DNA from: Stenopsyche tienmushanensis
Taxonomy: Eukaryota; Arthropoda; Insecta; Trichoptera; Stenopsychidae
NCBI GenBank assembly: GCA_008973525.1
Contig: WACJ01000522.1
Location: 1,612,001-1,676,000 of the forward strand
Direction of reading: 5' to 3'
DNA length: 64,000 nt
This document shows, one piece after another, positions 10,536 to 22,228 of the stretch; position 1 is the stretch's first letter, and each line of letters starts with the position of its first letter. A program made the translations under genes and the position numbers. The notes beneath the pieces were generated by a model. The model was given only the letters and a program-made list of their open reading frames with translations. It searched no databases and was not told the DNA's origin.

Positions 10536-12319
10536 CAGGGGTCGGCAACCTGCGGCTCGCGAGCCACATGCGGCTCTTTGGATGTGAAGCTGCGGCTCTT
10601 TAGTTCCATATGCAAATAACGAAATTTTCTACTTGAATAACCATGCAAAACCATCGCTCCCATTGAATTTGTTTGCCCAATTATTTGTTATTGAAGTACA
10701 AGTTAGTGTTGTAAGTAAATTTTAAATTGTTTTAATTTTTTACTTAAATAGTAAGTGATTATATATTTTTATTTTTTTCCGTGGGAGGGGAATCTTCGCA
10801 AGATACCCATTCTGGGTAGTGTGAGATTAACGATTAACTCGTTCCTGCCCACTAAAACCCTCCCTTGTCCTTCTCTGCTCCCTGGTATTGTTTTACACAT
10901 TGCTTCAGGAGGTCAGGTAGTCTGGCCTTAGATTGGCCCTATTCTAGTGTTTGAGAGGCGCTCTGCGTCTCTCTCTCTCACTGCCCTCTTTGGCGCTCAG
11001 AATCTCTTCTACGTAGTTGCGCCAAAGGTTCCAGTTCTTCTTGCTTCCTATCATGCTGTGGACTGACGTTGAGTTTGGCTACCCCGAGTGCTTGTTTCAG
11101 TAGTTTTCTCTGGAGTGCCCAAGCCTCACAGCCAATGATGGTGTGCTCTACACCGTCGACCTCCGCTTGGCAGTGGTGGCACGTTGCGGATGGTTCTTTG
11201 TCAATCCGCTTCAGGTACGCACCGAAGCATCCGTGCCCAGTGAGCACCTGAGTCAAGCGGTAGGTTGTTTCACCGTGTCCCCCGGCCCTCCACCGACGTA
11301 TGACCGGGATAAGTCGATGGGTCCACCTTCTCTTGCTGAACTGATCCCATCACTGTTGCCAGGCTTCCCTCAGTTTTTGGTCATGTTCGTTGCGATTTTT
11401 AGGATATTCGTAGTCCAAGGTCCTCTTCTTTGCTTGGAGGTCCAGCGGGGGCATTCCAGCAATCACAAGCACAGCGACACTGTCTCGGAGCTGCGGTGAT
11501 TCGGAGCGCTCCTTGTCGCTGGACCCTAGCGAGCTTCTTTCTATTGGTGTCGCGTCTGAGCGTCTCGTGCCATATCGGGGTTCCGTACAAAAGGATCGAG
11601 TGTATTACCTCGTTTATGGTACGTCTTCTGCACGGCTTTGGCCTTCCACGTTGGGCATGAGCCTTCCAAAATTTTGCACCTTCTCTGATGTTTCTTCCAT
11701 GTGTTTGCTAAAGGTCAACTTGTTATCCATGAGGATCCCGAGGTATCTCAGCGTTTTGCTGTATTCCACCTCGTGTCCTCTAATAACAAGTTGCTCGACC
11801 CTCGGTCTTCTCCGTCTGCTGCATATCATTGCCTCCGTTTTCTCGGCCGCCAGCTGCAGGCGATTATCTCGCATCCACGCTCGAATTCTGGCGAGGGCTT
11901 TGTTGCCTGTCGCCTCCACTTCCTATGGATATTGAGCCGTCACCAGAAGCGCGACGTCGTCCGCGAAGGCAATGAGTTCTGCTCCTGCAGGTAGTGCCAT
12001 GTTTAGAACACTGTTGTAGAGTACGTCCCAGAGGGTTGGTCCCAGAACGGACCCCTGCGGGACGCCCATCTCCAGTCTTCTCGTCAGGTCCGTTTCATTG
12101 TGATGGACATATCGGTCTTTGAAATAATCGCTTATGAGGTCGAGTGCATACTGTGGAATTTCATTTTTTTCCTCCAGGGCTCCAACGATTAGCTCCCAGT
12201 TTGCGCTATTGAAAGTGTTTTTTTTGTTGGCAAGAAATTTTTTTGTGGCTCTTTAAACACTTTGAAATTTGTAAATTGTAATTTTTGGCTCTTCCGACTC
12301 AAAAGGTTGCCGACCCCTG
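10536..12319. mobile_element. hAT element with perfect TIRs and 8-bp duplication, carrying a LINE
   Basis: The ends are a perfect 16-bp inverted repeat, CAGGGGTCGGCAACCT, followed inside the left end by a GCGGCTCGCGAGCC-type subterminal block. The flanking 8-bp target duplication gcctaggc is exact at 10528-10535 and 12320-12327. The hAT-derived arms are about 10536-10770 and 12222-12319; the centre is a LINE fragment. There is no hAT transposase, so the original was a short non-autonomous element of roughly 330 bp. Confidence 0.9.
10775..12221 (-). pseudogene. R1/Jockey-type LINE reverse transcriptase, 5'-truncated
   Basis: Read on the minus strand from 12221 downward, the fragment opens at TFNSANWELIVGALEE in the RT domain. 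It then shows GVPQGSVLGPTLWD (about 12030-12080), the catalytic AFADD (about 11955-11975), a thumb-like segment EKTEAMICSRRRR..LRYLGILMDNKLTFSKHMEE (11614-11919), LYGTPIWHETLRRDTNRKKL (about 11590) and a C-terminal zinc knuckle LTGHGCFGAYLKRI..CHHCQAEVDGVEHTIIGC (about 11120-11256). This order is that of ORF2 of R1-clade and related elements. An in-frame TAG follows VTAQYP, and there are frameshifts downstream, so it is dead. The T-rich run near 10755-10775 is its 3' tail. Confidence 0.85.
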
Positions 12320-12327
12320 GCCTAGGC

Positions 12328-12573
12328 TGTTGAGGACACCTTTTTATGAGTAATCAGCACAGGGTGACCTGCGCACCCAACTCATGTTAGCTGGGCTGCC
12401 CCAGCTGTGTTTGATGAGCAAACCGACTAGGTTACTTTCGCGCACTCTACTCCACATAATTACCCCAGAGATTTAACCTTTGCCCACGGGGTTGGTTTGG
12501 TTGGCTCCCCCCCCCCCCCCGCGGATGTTTTATGTGTCTGCATCGTGGAGTGTGACAAATCGAATCGAATCGA
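12328..12573 (+). repeat. GC-rich repeat, right part, with C-run and (TCGAA)n tail
   Basis: This continues the repeat interrupted at 10527. It contains a 14-C run (12507-12520) and ends in tcgaatcgaatcgaa, a microsatellite tail of the type left by some non-LTR retrotransposons. Confidence 0.4.
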
Positions 12574-12629
12574 AAAAATGTCAGAAATGTTCTAAAATTG
12601 CACATCCTGAGTCAACACTCAGAGAATTC

Positions 12630-12840
12630 TAAAGAAGTTGGTAAATATTCAAAAATCAGGTGTTTGTATCCCACATGCACTGAACGACCGCAGCATGATC
12701 CAACGGCTCAACATCAGCAGATTCTTGCAAGAAAGATAACTATAAAGGCCTTTTTTCCACTATTTAGTGATTGGTGATGAGAAATGGGGGTTTCTTTTCA
12801 GACGTGAAGGCTAGATGCCAATGGATTCTGCCCCATCCTG
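12630..12840 (+). pseudogene. Mariner transposase fragment with GDEKW motif
   Basis: The plus-strand translation shows the conserved mariner motif VIGDEKW (12768-12788), which contains the second catalytic Asp. Upstream is GVCIPHALNDRSMIQRL, matching the usual WVPHELTE..RL segment. Stops lie between the two blocks and no terminal repeats were found, so it is an inactive internal fragment. Confidence 0.75.
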
Positions 12841-12930
12841 ACCTCTTAACCTCTCACGTTGCGCCGCGCGTCGTTTGTCATCTTCCATCCAAAACGCTTA
12901 GCATTCACAGCCCGCCGATTCTGACACCAG

Positions 12931-13336
12931 TGTAACGTTGAGGCGGGGGCGCTCTCGATGGTAGATCCCCCCTCCCTCCCTGACATGCTCGTCAGGATGG
13001 CCGGGGCGCACGGGTCCGTTTTTCTATCGGGCTGTGATATTGCTGGACGAATGGATGGGAATAGACGGGCGTCGAATGGAAAGACTCTCTTCTCTAAATA
13101 GCTATTTATTCCACACGAAAGAGAGTTCTAGCTGCTGGAGGGACAACCTCCTGCATATCACTATCCAAACGGCAACGGTGCACAAGCAAGAAGCGATCGG
13201 TCGGTATGCAGGTGCAATATCTCCGTAGGGCTACCAGAGATGGCGCTGTTAAAATAACACATTACACCTAAAGAGAGATGAAAGATGTCGTTGTTAACAG
13301 CGCTACTATGTGGGGATGGTAATCGCCCACGTTACA
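12931..13336. repeat. Possible solo LTR-like segment
   Basis: This GC-richer block begins TGTAACGTTGAGG and ends CCCACGTTACA, a TG..CA arrangement with matching termini. No target-site duplication is apparent and no second copy is in the window. Weakly supported; it could be another repeat type. Confidence 0.3.
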
Positions 13337-13863
13337 CCTTCATTGCATTAAAAATAGTGATTTTGTGTGTACCTTGGGATTGTATTTCATTTCGCCCTTT
13401 CAGACTATTTTCAGCCAACTTGTTTTTACAGTATTTACACCAATTCGAAACATCTTTCAATTCGAAATGAAAAAATTTAACTTGAATTGAAAAAGGTTTG
13501 ACTCGGCATAAAAATACTGTACCATTTCATAGTCAGTATAGTTTTTACCACGTAGCAAAAAAATCGATCTTTAAAATTATGACTTCTAACTAACTTTAAA
13601 TCGTTAAAAAATTGATAATTTTGTTCTCCCGCTCTTTTCGAAATTTATCCCGTTGCCAAAGGGTTAAACGGGGCTTAGTAACCCGGTGCTTTAACAAGAA
13701 ACAAACACGGTGTTTTCAGTGGTTTAACAACTAGAATGAACTAAATACGTGGCAATTGATATGGCAAATCTTAAATATGCTGATAGATGCAATTTCATCA
13801 ATGCTAATGCTTTATTATGATCAATTATAAATAGCTATCATTATAATCAAATCCGTGCTAATT

Positions 13864-14256
13864 TTACAATACCCATTCTGTATTTCTTGTTATTTTCTCA
13901 GTCAACATTCTTAATGTTTCTATATAATTGTTAAGTTGTCCGTCCGGCATGGTTTTCATATTACGGTTATACAACAGGTATAGATATCCTGTTTTCCTTA
14001 TTGTATTCTTAGAATCGATTTTCTTCAAAATGTATATTAACGCTTGTCTGCGATTATGGCGGATCACTTTTGATATGCATGCTTTTTTCTTGTTTAGAAT
14101 AAATATCATTGTTCTCTGCTTTGAAATGTTGAATTGCTGGCTTTGCGAGCTTATTGAATTCCATTTTATAATATTATGTATTATTGATTTGGTGGTCGTT
14201 GATTGATCAAAATGCTTTTGTAATAAATTTCTTTCTGGAAAAAATGTATTATACAA
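13864..14256 (-). CDS. Hypothetical 130-codon ORF, unrecognised
   Basis: An uninterrupted minus-strand ORF of 130 codons, rich in Lys, Ile and Asn. It has no signal peptide, zinc ligands or known motif that I recognise. It is one of the two longest uninterrupted ORFs in the window. At this AT content an ORF of such length can arise by chance in 64 kb, and no promoter, splice partner or polyadenylation signal was tied to it. It may be a transposon remnant or chance. Confidence 0.2.
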   Translation of the reverse strand: MYNTFFPERNLLQKHFDQSTTTKSIIHNIIKWNSISSQSQQFNISKQRTMIFILNKKKACISKVIRHNRRQALIYILKKIDSKNTIRKTGYLYLLYNRNMKTMPDGQLNNYIETLRMLTEKITRNTEWVL

Positions 14257-14529
14257 TCCAACAAGTCGGTGATAGTAATATCCTTGAATGCAAACGTGGA
14301 ACGTGGCGATTGCGTGGAATTCTTAGCTAAATGGCAGACTGCTTGCTGGTCCAATTCTGTCCTATAATATAATAACTAAGTCGTTCGAGCTTGTATGAGA
14401 AAGTAAATCGCTTCTCTGACAAAATAGAAAGTAAACATTCAGGTCAGTGCTCGATTCTTAAATATTCCTTGTATATTTTTATTCGGCGTCAAATGCTAAA
14501 AAAATGAGAACCTTTTTTGCTCGCGATGG

Positions 14530-14660
14530 CGTTTATTTAACTGTTGATACGGCGGTAGTTCCAGAAGTACCTGACTTAACAAAGAAAACACAAAACATTT
14601 GGAAAAAATATCTATTATTTCTCAACATAGTTTCCTTTCAGCTCGACATACTGTTAATAG
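14530..14660. repeat. Mariner-like end fragment
   Basis: The stretch gttccagaagtacctgactt and the downstream tatctcaacata-type sequence match 63735-63820 at the right edge of the window (tgtcccagaagtacccgacc). The similarity suggests remnants of one mariner-type family. Confidence 0.45.
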
Positions 14661-14781
14661 TGAGAACCGTCGAACTGCTCAAAATTATAATGATCCCCCT
14701 CCAGCTAGTTGCTGTTCCTTTGTTCATGTTCCTTTGTTCCTTTGTTCATGTTTGTTCCTGTTCAGCTCGAAGTCGCTGCAA

Positions 14782-14797
14782 CCCCCCCCCCCCCCCC
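14782..14797. repeat. Poly-C run of 16
   Basis: A C16 homopolymer followed by gcgg, as is the C14 run at 12507-12520. Both are prone to length errors in sequencing. Confidence 0.8.
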
Positions 14798-14884
14798 GCG
14801 GTGTGACAGTTCGCAGAGCTGCTGCACGATGAAGAAGGCGGCGGACACCTTCGGCAAAATGTCGAAAATCGCGGTAAATGATTG

Positions 14885-15160
14885 GTGAATCAGAAGTGTC
14901 AGTGGTCTGAATGGCGGACCGGTTGGACACACAAACCTTGTGGCCACTCCCTCATCTTTTAGGGCATTTAGGACTTTTTGTGTAGTGTAAGCTATGGGGA
15001 GAAATGCATCCCCGGAGCCTTCTACGACCTTCATGTTCACGTTGTCTTATTGACTTCTCTTATCTTGTCTTATTGACAGAAGGGTTAAACTCTGCCACCC
15101 AATATTTTACTATTGTAAACAAAGGAGCAGACTTACTCAGAGTAAAATCTAGCTCGGCTT
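14885..15160. repeat. Diverged copies of two interspersed repeats
   Basis: Bases 14885-15030 match the hAT-MITE core family (cttttagggcattta..; reverse counterpart at 49780-50022). Bases 15082-15160 (ttaaactctgccacccaata onward) match 22782-22865, directly downstream of another copy of the same MITE. The two blocks are neighbours at both loci, so they may belong to one larger element. Confidence 0.5.
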
Positions 15161-15898
15161 TTATATTACAATGATCGACTACTTCTGGGACTACCCTCGT
15201 AGATTCAACGCCTTCATTCGCATTCGGCACGTGCCAATATTCCATCGCGTGGGAGACATCTATTGTAAGAAGAATTCAAACGAGTGGGAGCCCTTATTGA
15301 GCACAATTCCAAACGACGTTTTTGTCTTTCAATCATAAAAATATAAATAAATCCCAGCCCCGATCTCTTCGAATACATTTTTAATTGGTTTTCTTCCGTT
15401 GCCGATCTCCCTTAATAATTAATTATGAACACTATATTGTAATCGAACATTAATAAGAGCATGTGTTAATTAATTGGCAAGCCATTGTTTGCATGCACGC
15501 ATATCAAATTTCGTCTTGCCTAATGTGAAAACATTTTGCAGTGCAAAATATATAAATGTTTTCTCAGCACATTTTAGATCATAAATCTGTACAAATATTA
15601 TGATTGTCTGCAGCTCATTTCAATATTTGTACATCTTTTAATCTACTCAGCATTTGTACTGTCAACGATCTATTTTATGTTAAATTCGCAAGGCTACTAC
15701 TGCATTTATACAAGCGAAATGTATCGCTTTTTTATTTGTTAAGCTGAACATTTTACAAAGCGATTGTAAGCACGTTTCGATCGAGAGCACGATCTTCGAT
15801 CTTTCACGCAGCATCATTGCAAAATTCTATAGCCCGTTGCAATGAAAATCAACATCGGCTATTGTTGTGTGTTGTTATGCGGCCGACTATTTGTTCGG

Positions 15899-16200
15899 TT
15901 AACCCTTTGAGTAGTGAGCCAATTTAAAATCATCATAATAGATGCTATATTTGCTCGTCCGCCACTTATCGTCATATAAATCCACTTATCTGTCAGGACC
16001 GTCGCAGCTTGTATGAAACTTGTACATAAATAAATAAACAATACATTTGAAATCGATTAATTAATAACGATCTATATAATCGTACGATGTACACAAGATA
16101 CTCTCTCCGTCTCTGTCTTCGAGCTCAACGTGTAAGAATGCTCTTTATGAATCGCTGGAATTCGGACACAACACTGTGTCTTACCTCTTTGAGGGATTAA
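15899..16200. mobile_element. piggyBac-like MITE with TTAA borders
   Basis: TTAA tetranucleotides flank both ends (15899-15902, 16197-16200). The left terminus reads CCCTTTGAGTAG and the right ends CTCTTTGAGGGA. TTAA borders with CCCT-type termini are typical of piggyBac. The 294-bp interior is non-coding. Relatives lie at 31082-31457, 48333-48440 and, rearranged, at 5690-5905. Confidence 0.65.
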
Positions 16201-16933
16201 TGCTGCGCTTGCATAGTTTTGTTTACTGAATTGAGAAAATAATAATGGTTGAGTTATAAAATTGGTTCCTTATCAATGAAATAGATAACGTTTCGATTTG
16301 GTTATAATACTCGCTTTTTAGTGATAAAAGTAGTTCCAAGAAATCTGACAATATGATTCGTAGATCTCTATAGCTCATGAAAGATATTGGGAGTCAAGTG
16401 CTGTTCCATTAATGTCGTTATATGATTGATTTGTTTTTTATAATTTTAAATTGTTATACCTTATTAGAAAATATGTATCAGTGTTTCATTATTCGATATG
16501 ACCGCCTTCGGCTGAGATGATGGTGTTGAATCTGCTGATGAAAATGTGTTGCTATGTTGGAATGTTCATGATCTGCATTCAAATTGTTTTCATAATCGTT
16601 CATTTTCACGTCCAGGACGAAAAACAAAAAGAAACAATAACTTTCGACGGTCGTTGTGATGCATATTATAACATGAACAGATCAACACATATTTTGCGGG
16701 AAACTGTAATCTCACTTTAGGAAAAAATAATCGCAATCGCGATCTTATTTATTCAAATACATTCGTATTTATAACCGATATTTATGAATAGATATCTGTT
16801 CATTATCAACTGTTCATTATCAGTTGATCATTGATAATGAACCCTATAGATGGTTCAAAATATGGCACAAAGGTAAAAATTTTGTCTTTTAAAAAACTTA
16901 AAAACGCGATCGAATACCCGGTTTTTACAAACA
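16201..16933. other. Intergenic; short foldback near 16797-16842
   Basis: A gttcattatca / tgataatgaac foldback with an extra internal half-repeat lies at 16797-16842. The minus-strand reading near 16500 (RFNTIISAEGGHIE then stop) resembles a transposase C-terminus but is too short to classify. Nothing else recognised. Confidence 0.3.
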
Positions 16934-18580
16934 TTTTGAAATGTAAATTTTCTGTTGAACGAAAAAACTGATAAAAGGTATTTGACTACTCTTAACTGGG
17001 GAATCCAATCCCGAGCCAAAATTTCGATCCCGGGATTAGGATTTTCAATATTTTAAGAGATTACATTGATAAATTTGATCAAAAATCACTAATAAGTCCA
17101 TTTGTTCAATATAAAAAATCACTTGAAAGCCAAAGAATTTTATTTATTCAGGAAAAGATAAAAATACAATTCAAAAATAGATAAATAAAACACTTAAAAA
17201 ATTCAAATATTATTTTGAAAATATGCCCGAAGTAACATTAACATTAAACATTAGTGTTTCGTCATTTAGTCTGGATCTGATTTTGGAAGCCAGGCAACTT
17301 GCTGCTGAAAATGCACGCTCAGCTTCCACACTCGTTGGAGGTATCGTCATCAGATATTTAAATGGTAGTTCGAGTCGATAAATATTAAATGGATATATTA
17401 TGAAAGAACACGAGGCAATATTATAGCAATGCTAGAAAATTAGCTTAGTAACATTATGAGCTATATTATTTGGTGTGGATATAAAAGTAATTTGATTCTA
17501 ACAAGTGTTGCACGTAGGGTTACCAACATCAATGTTATTTTTTTTTAAAAAAAATCTGTATGATCTTTGTAATTTTCAGCTAATGTTAATACAAATTTCA
17601 AAGTTCCACCACAAATGATGCTTCATATTTATAAATTAACCATCGAATAAAACTAAAAATCTGTTTAACAGCTGGGACGATTGACAACCCTGGTTACAAA
17701 GAGTGGGCACATTGATTGGTTTTGATTAAAGAGGGAATTGAATAATTGCTGGGATACAGACATGACAAACCAATTCACTGTTTGACTATTAAAGCGAAAT
17801 AAATAGTAACTGTTGAAATACAGCTGGAATATTCTGTAAGTATTATATATTTAATGGCACTCCATACTGTTTTTCTCAAGTTCATCGATTGTTTGATTCA
17901 AAGAATAGTATAAAACAAAACACTTTTGAGTAAATACATGCATTGTATGACTACAATAAGCGTACTGATAAAAGATAAGTACTTTGTTGTTTTTAAATCA
18001 GTGGAAAAAGTCAAGATTAAGCACCAACTACTAGAGTTATATAGATAATGTGATGCAATGAACTATCTGCTAAAATATCAAAGATAAGACGATGTTTAGA
18101 TACGTCTCAATAGAAATTTTCTCTATATGATAATTTATTCAGTTTATTATTGCAGTAAACATTAGCAATTTAGCAAGTTCATCGATCATTTGGAACAGCG
18201 AATGACAATGAGAAAATTAGGATCTATTCAGGTCATGTTTAGGGTCGCAGATAGGGAATCCAATCAGCTAGTTCGAGTTGATGACCCCATTTTCGTATAA
18301 CACCATCAACGTGACTGATAAAATTCCTTTCTGCTGAGACACGGACTAAAACTCGCAAAATTCCCGATTTCCCGACAAATTATTTATTTCCCTCGCTGCA
18401 GATGAATACTTATATGCTATAATACTTTAATGTGATTCGTAATTATATTACGGAGGAATATAAAAATTCTGAACCCCGTATCTATTATATTTCTAATCGA
18501 TATTCCCATTATTAGAGTCGAGGTGTAGTAAATACATCACCGGAAGGGAAAGGTTAATATAACAATTTAAAAAATATATA

Positions 18581-20506
18581 CAGTAGAACCTCGATTATCC
18601 GAACTAATTGGGGATGAGAGTAGTCCGGATAATCGAAAAAAATCATGATTGACAGGGAAAATATGAATAATTTTTATACGTCTAGATTTACATACAAATA
18701 TGCACATATAATAAATTATTTTTTATTAATAAAATCAAGAATCGATTTTTGCTTAAAGCTCATTCTTCTTTTAGAAGTTGCCAAATCGCGAATATTCTTA
18801 AGATATATAAATTGTCCTGATTTACATTCTTCTTGCTTCTCAAGCCATTTCATGGTGACATCTAAACACTGAAAAGCTTCAGAATGTGCACGACCAATAT
18901 CAACGTCTTCTTAATCTTGTTTTTTTTTTGAGGCAGATATTTATTCAATTATTTCCTCATCATTCAAAATTTGAAATCCAGGATTGTTTGCATCGCAATT
19001 TCACCAGTCGGTTACATCTTCTTCGACACATTCAACACATATGGAAATTTGTGCTATTGCTTCCACAATGTCTCCTATATCAGGTTCTTATTTTGCTTTT
19101 TTCTAATGATCATATTGACGGGATTTGACGGCTGTATACGTCAAAGTGTTAAAGCATCTGGGCTTCTTTGATTTTCTAATGACAAGCAATAGTAGCCTGT
19201 GTTTGCCTGTTGCATTTGCATACATCGTTATAGTGATACGTTTGTAACGTAGGGGGCCGCTGACTATAGGCACCCCTGCGTTCCTTCGTAGCTGCAGCGG
19301 ATGCTGCGTTGTCCGGATCGCGGAGCCCGGATCCAAAGGTCACTCGAAGTTTAGCGGTTCGTAACGTTAGTCTGGACCACGAGGACGGCGCCGGTGAACT
19401 ACGGATGTTTGTCAGGATTCTCTAAGGGGATGGGGATGTTCTGCTCGTTCTGATCGTAGATGGAGATGATGAAGTAAAGACCGTATGTCAGCTCAACGCA
19501 TTTATTTGTATAAAATGCGGAGCGCACAGTCGTGGATGGCAATGGCGTGTGTTGGACTCTCAGTCAGACGAAGTGCAGCGAGAATGGCGATGTATGGAGG
19601 CTTCAACGGAACAACCTCCGAAAAGATGTTCCTCGGGCAAGGCCTAGAATCGAACTAACGTCTCCGTAATATTTCTACAGGGGGTCACATTTGTACCTGG
19701 CAATTGAAGCCAGGCCACCCTTTCTTATCTATGTAACCGACGCCAGCGTCCTTATCTACATGGAGCGCGTCGATCCAGCCCTTATAGCGGTACTTCTTGT
19801 TTCTTGACCACGTGTTTCTTGACCGTAAGGACTGGCAACGGCGAAATCCCATGGATTTCGCCGCATGTACACTATATTTAGTAATTTAATCATGCCTCCA
19901 CGCTACACGTTCTTTACTAGTTTTGTACCCAGATGCAGTATTTTCGCGTCTTGATGCTGAAGATTTGCTGGATAGTTTTTTCCAATTTAAACCGGACTCA
20001 TCAGCATTGTATATAAATTCTTCGTCGAATCCTTCCTTCTCCACAAATAGCTTCAATGTGACAATGAATGTGTTTGCTGAAGAAATGCCAGCAGAAAGCG
20101 TTTCCTCATGAATTTCAAGTTCCCTGATACCATGTCATCTTTTGAATTTTTCAAGCCAGTCCAAACTTGCTTTAAAGGTGGAATTTCCATTAAATTTTAT
20201 ATTGAAAAATATTGCTTTTTGACACAGTAACGAACAAGATTATAGACGATCCAGTTGATCATCTTTGTATGAACCACATAAAAATACTCTCTTCGACTTC
20301 TATATTTTCACTTTAACTTTTCGCTCTGAGCTTCCATCTTCAGATATTAAAGTTAGTAAAATTCGTAATATGCAATCTATCACGTACGTGAGCAAAAACG
20401 AACACAATTCTCCACGTGCAAATCAGCAAATTGTATTTTATATTTTGAACAATCCGGATAATCGAAAATCCGAATAATCGAGGTCCGGATAATGGAGGTT
20501 CTACTG
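18581..20506 (-). mobile_element. pogo/Tigger transposon with transposase remnant
   Basis: TIRs CAGTAGAACCTCGATTATCC (left) and, reverse-complemented right, CAGTAGAACCTCCATTATCC differ by one base. TA duplications are at 18579-18580 and 20507-20508. The minus strand encodes a jerky/Tigger-type transposase: WLEKFKR, a TGA stop, HGIRELEIHEETLSA, then the DDE start FIYNADESGLNWKKLSSK, SRRENTASGYKTSKER, [LTR insertion], YANATGKHRLLLLVIRKSKK, and a C-terminal WLEKQEECKSGQFIYLKNI. It was inserted into hAT copy A, whose sequence continues on both sides, and was itself hit by an LTR. Inactive. Confidence 0.9.
19243..19907. mobile_element. Solo LTR-like insertion inside the pogo transposase
   Basis: This 665-bp GC-richer segment begins TGTAACGTAG and ends CGCTACA, a TG..CA arrangement with matching termini, flanked by a 4-bp duplication cgtt (19239-19242 and 19908-19911). 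Removing it plus one duplication copy restores the pogo transposase frame exactly (..TSKER then ITITMYANATGK), which independently confirms both borders. No gag or pol is present, consistent with a solo LTR of a retrotransposon with 4-bp duplications. Confidence 0.8.
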
Positions 20507-20685
20507 TATGTACTCTATATATGTATACATAGATTAGACAGTTAGTAAACTTCATCGTGCTGGTGAGGTGTACGATTTCTGCTAGATAAAAATTTCAATC
20601 CCGAATTTTTCGGGATTATGTTTATTAATCCCGGGATCCATGAGCACCTAAAACTGTCCTGAAATACCGGGATTAGGATTCCCTA

Positions 20686-22228
20686 CTCGCTATCTCTTAC
20701 AGTAGTCGACACTACCCAACAATATGGAGCATGATGAATGAGCCTCACCAGGCATATGAAGAACTTCACTTTGCAACGCTAAGAGCATTGTCTTCCGTTG
20801 CCTTCTATATCGTTTTGAAATCGCCGAACTGAGAGGGTCAACCTGAAATAGGAAAGCACTCAGTCTCGAATTCGCTCGGGTGAGTTGCACGTTGACGTGG
20901 AGATTACCATCATCTCTAGTTCCGTTTTTGAACTTAAAAACTAATCTAGTTCTATTTACACAAAGCTAGAGATGTCGGCTTATTGGCATTAGCTTGCTTT
21001 ACTGACTCAAAAACTGTCCTCGTGTGAACCGGACATAATAGTGCGGAAAAAGCGCAACGATGACCGCTACGAGTGTAAACTTTGATTGAATGACCCCGTA
21101 TAAAATGTGTTAAAGGGAATTATATATTGTGTCGAAATCAATATTGCGATTAATTGCATTATAACAAATATTGTTGAATGAATGTTTCCATATGGCACTT
21201 AGTTCGGAGCACTCGTTTGGCTTGATTTCGTTTCTTACAAATTGATCTTTAGAATTCGAACGGACCATTACAGGCGACTGCAAGCTCCCTTCTCTTTTAT
21301 GTTGAAATATCCACAGAAATATTTATTTGGCCAACGAAGACAACAATGTTATTAAATAGTATATTTTACCAGGGTGACGATTTCTGTGATTGTTATTTTT
21401 TTCCTAAAAATTATGAACACGTCTCAAATTCAAGCTCTTAAGTATTTTAATAAGAATTGCGACAGAAGTGCACTTTCACCGCGTTTGCAGATATGTATAT
21501 TGGTGCCGGTTGAAAAATGTGAGGCCGACCCTCGCGTAACCGAGTGTCGTGTGCATAATCCATAGCTAAGAACGACCAAACCGTCAGTCGTGTGGTTCCT
21601 TCAAATTCGATAAGTTACATAATTTGTATTCAATTTCCGGTCGTGCGGTTGTTCAATTACTGAAAAATGGAATTATTATACGTTATTAATTGCACTATTT
21701 CCTTTTGTAATATTTCCAACGGTAGTATTGCAAATGCACAGAAAGGAATAAACATGCTAATTTTAAAACAGTGAGTAATTTAGTTTGCGATACGTCAATC
21801 CACTCGAATACATGCACTTGATAAACGTATACACTATTTTAATGTAGTCATTTTGTTCAATTCTAGCGAATTTCTCAAAGTTATTATATTTAAGAAGAAG
21901 AAAAAAATGACCGAGAATTTTCCCATTGGTTTCCAAGCTCAATGTGTTCAACATTCCTCGCATATTTCTTCTGCCCTATATTTGATTCTACGATCCTTCT
22001 CCCCTTATTCTCATTAAATTCCAACAATACGCTCATCGAATCCATAAACCTACATACAATTATATAGGGCTGTGTACGTAAATTCATCTTGATGCCTTAT
22101 TGAAAATTATTGAAGTTATTCGCCTATTTTATCAACCATCTACGTCGATCAATAAATGCTATTAAATGTTTAAAATGCAATGCTACTAGGATAGTCCCGA
22201 AATACCCTACCTAATAAAGAAATACAAT
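20686..22228. other. Intergenic DNA, nothing recognised
   Basis: No supported gene, TIR pair or RNA. The minus ORF at 20690-20890 and the overlapping ORFs near 21763-22087 have no family signal. Confidence 0.35.

Larger units (their letters stand above)
16997..20685 (-). mobile_element. hAT element copy A, interrupted by pogo
   Basis: The left terminus TGGGGAATCCAATCCCGAGCC-like sequence pairs with the right terminus (reverse-complemented, TAGGGAATCCTAATCCCGG). Without the pogo insert the element is about 1.76 kb. At 17249-17374 on the minus strand it encodes a hAT C-terminal dimerisation segment (LPFKYLMTIPPTSVEAERAF, then SAASCLASKIRSRL), but no DDE catalytic region is legible. The flanking 8-mers (ctcttaac / ctcgctat) do not match, so a clean target duplication is not shown. 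A second internal terminus-like block at 18257 suggests a composite structure. Confidence 0.75.

Noticed and set aside
11069..11994. Several plus-strand ORFs up to 140 aa
   Set aside because: Antisense shadows of the minus-strand LINE reverse transcriptase.
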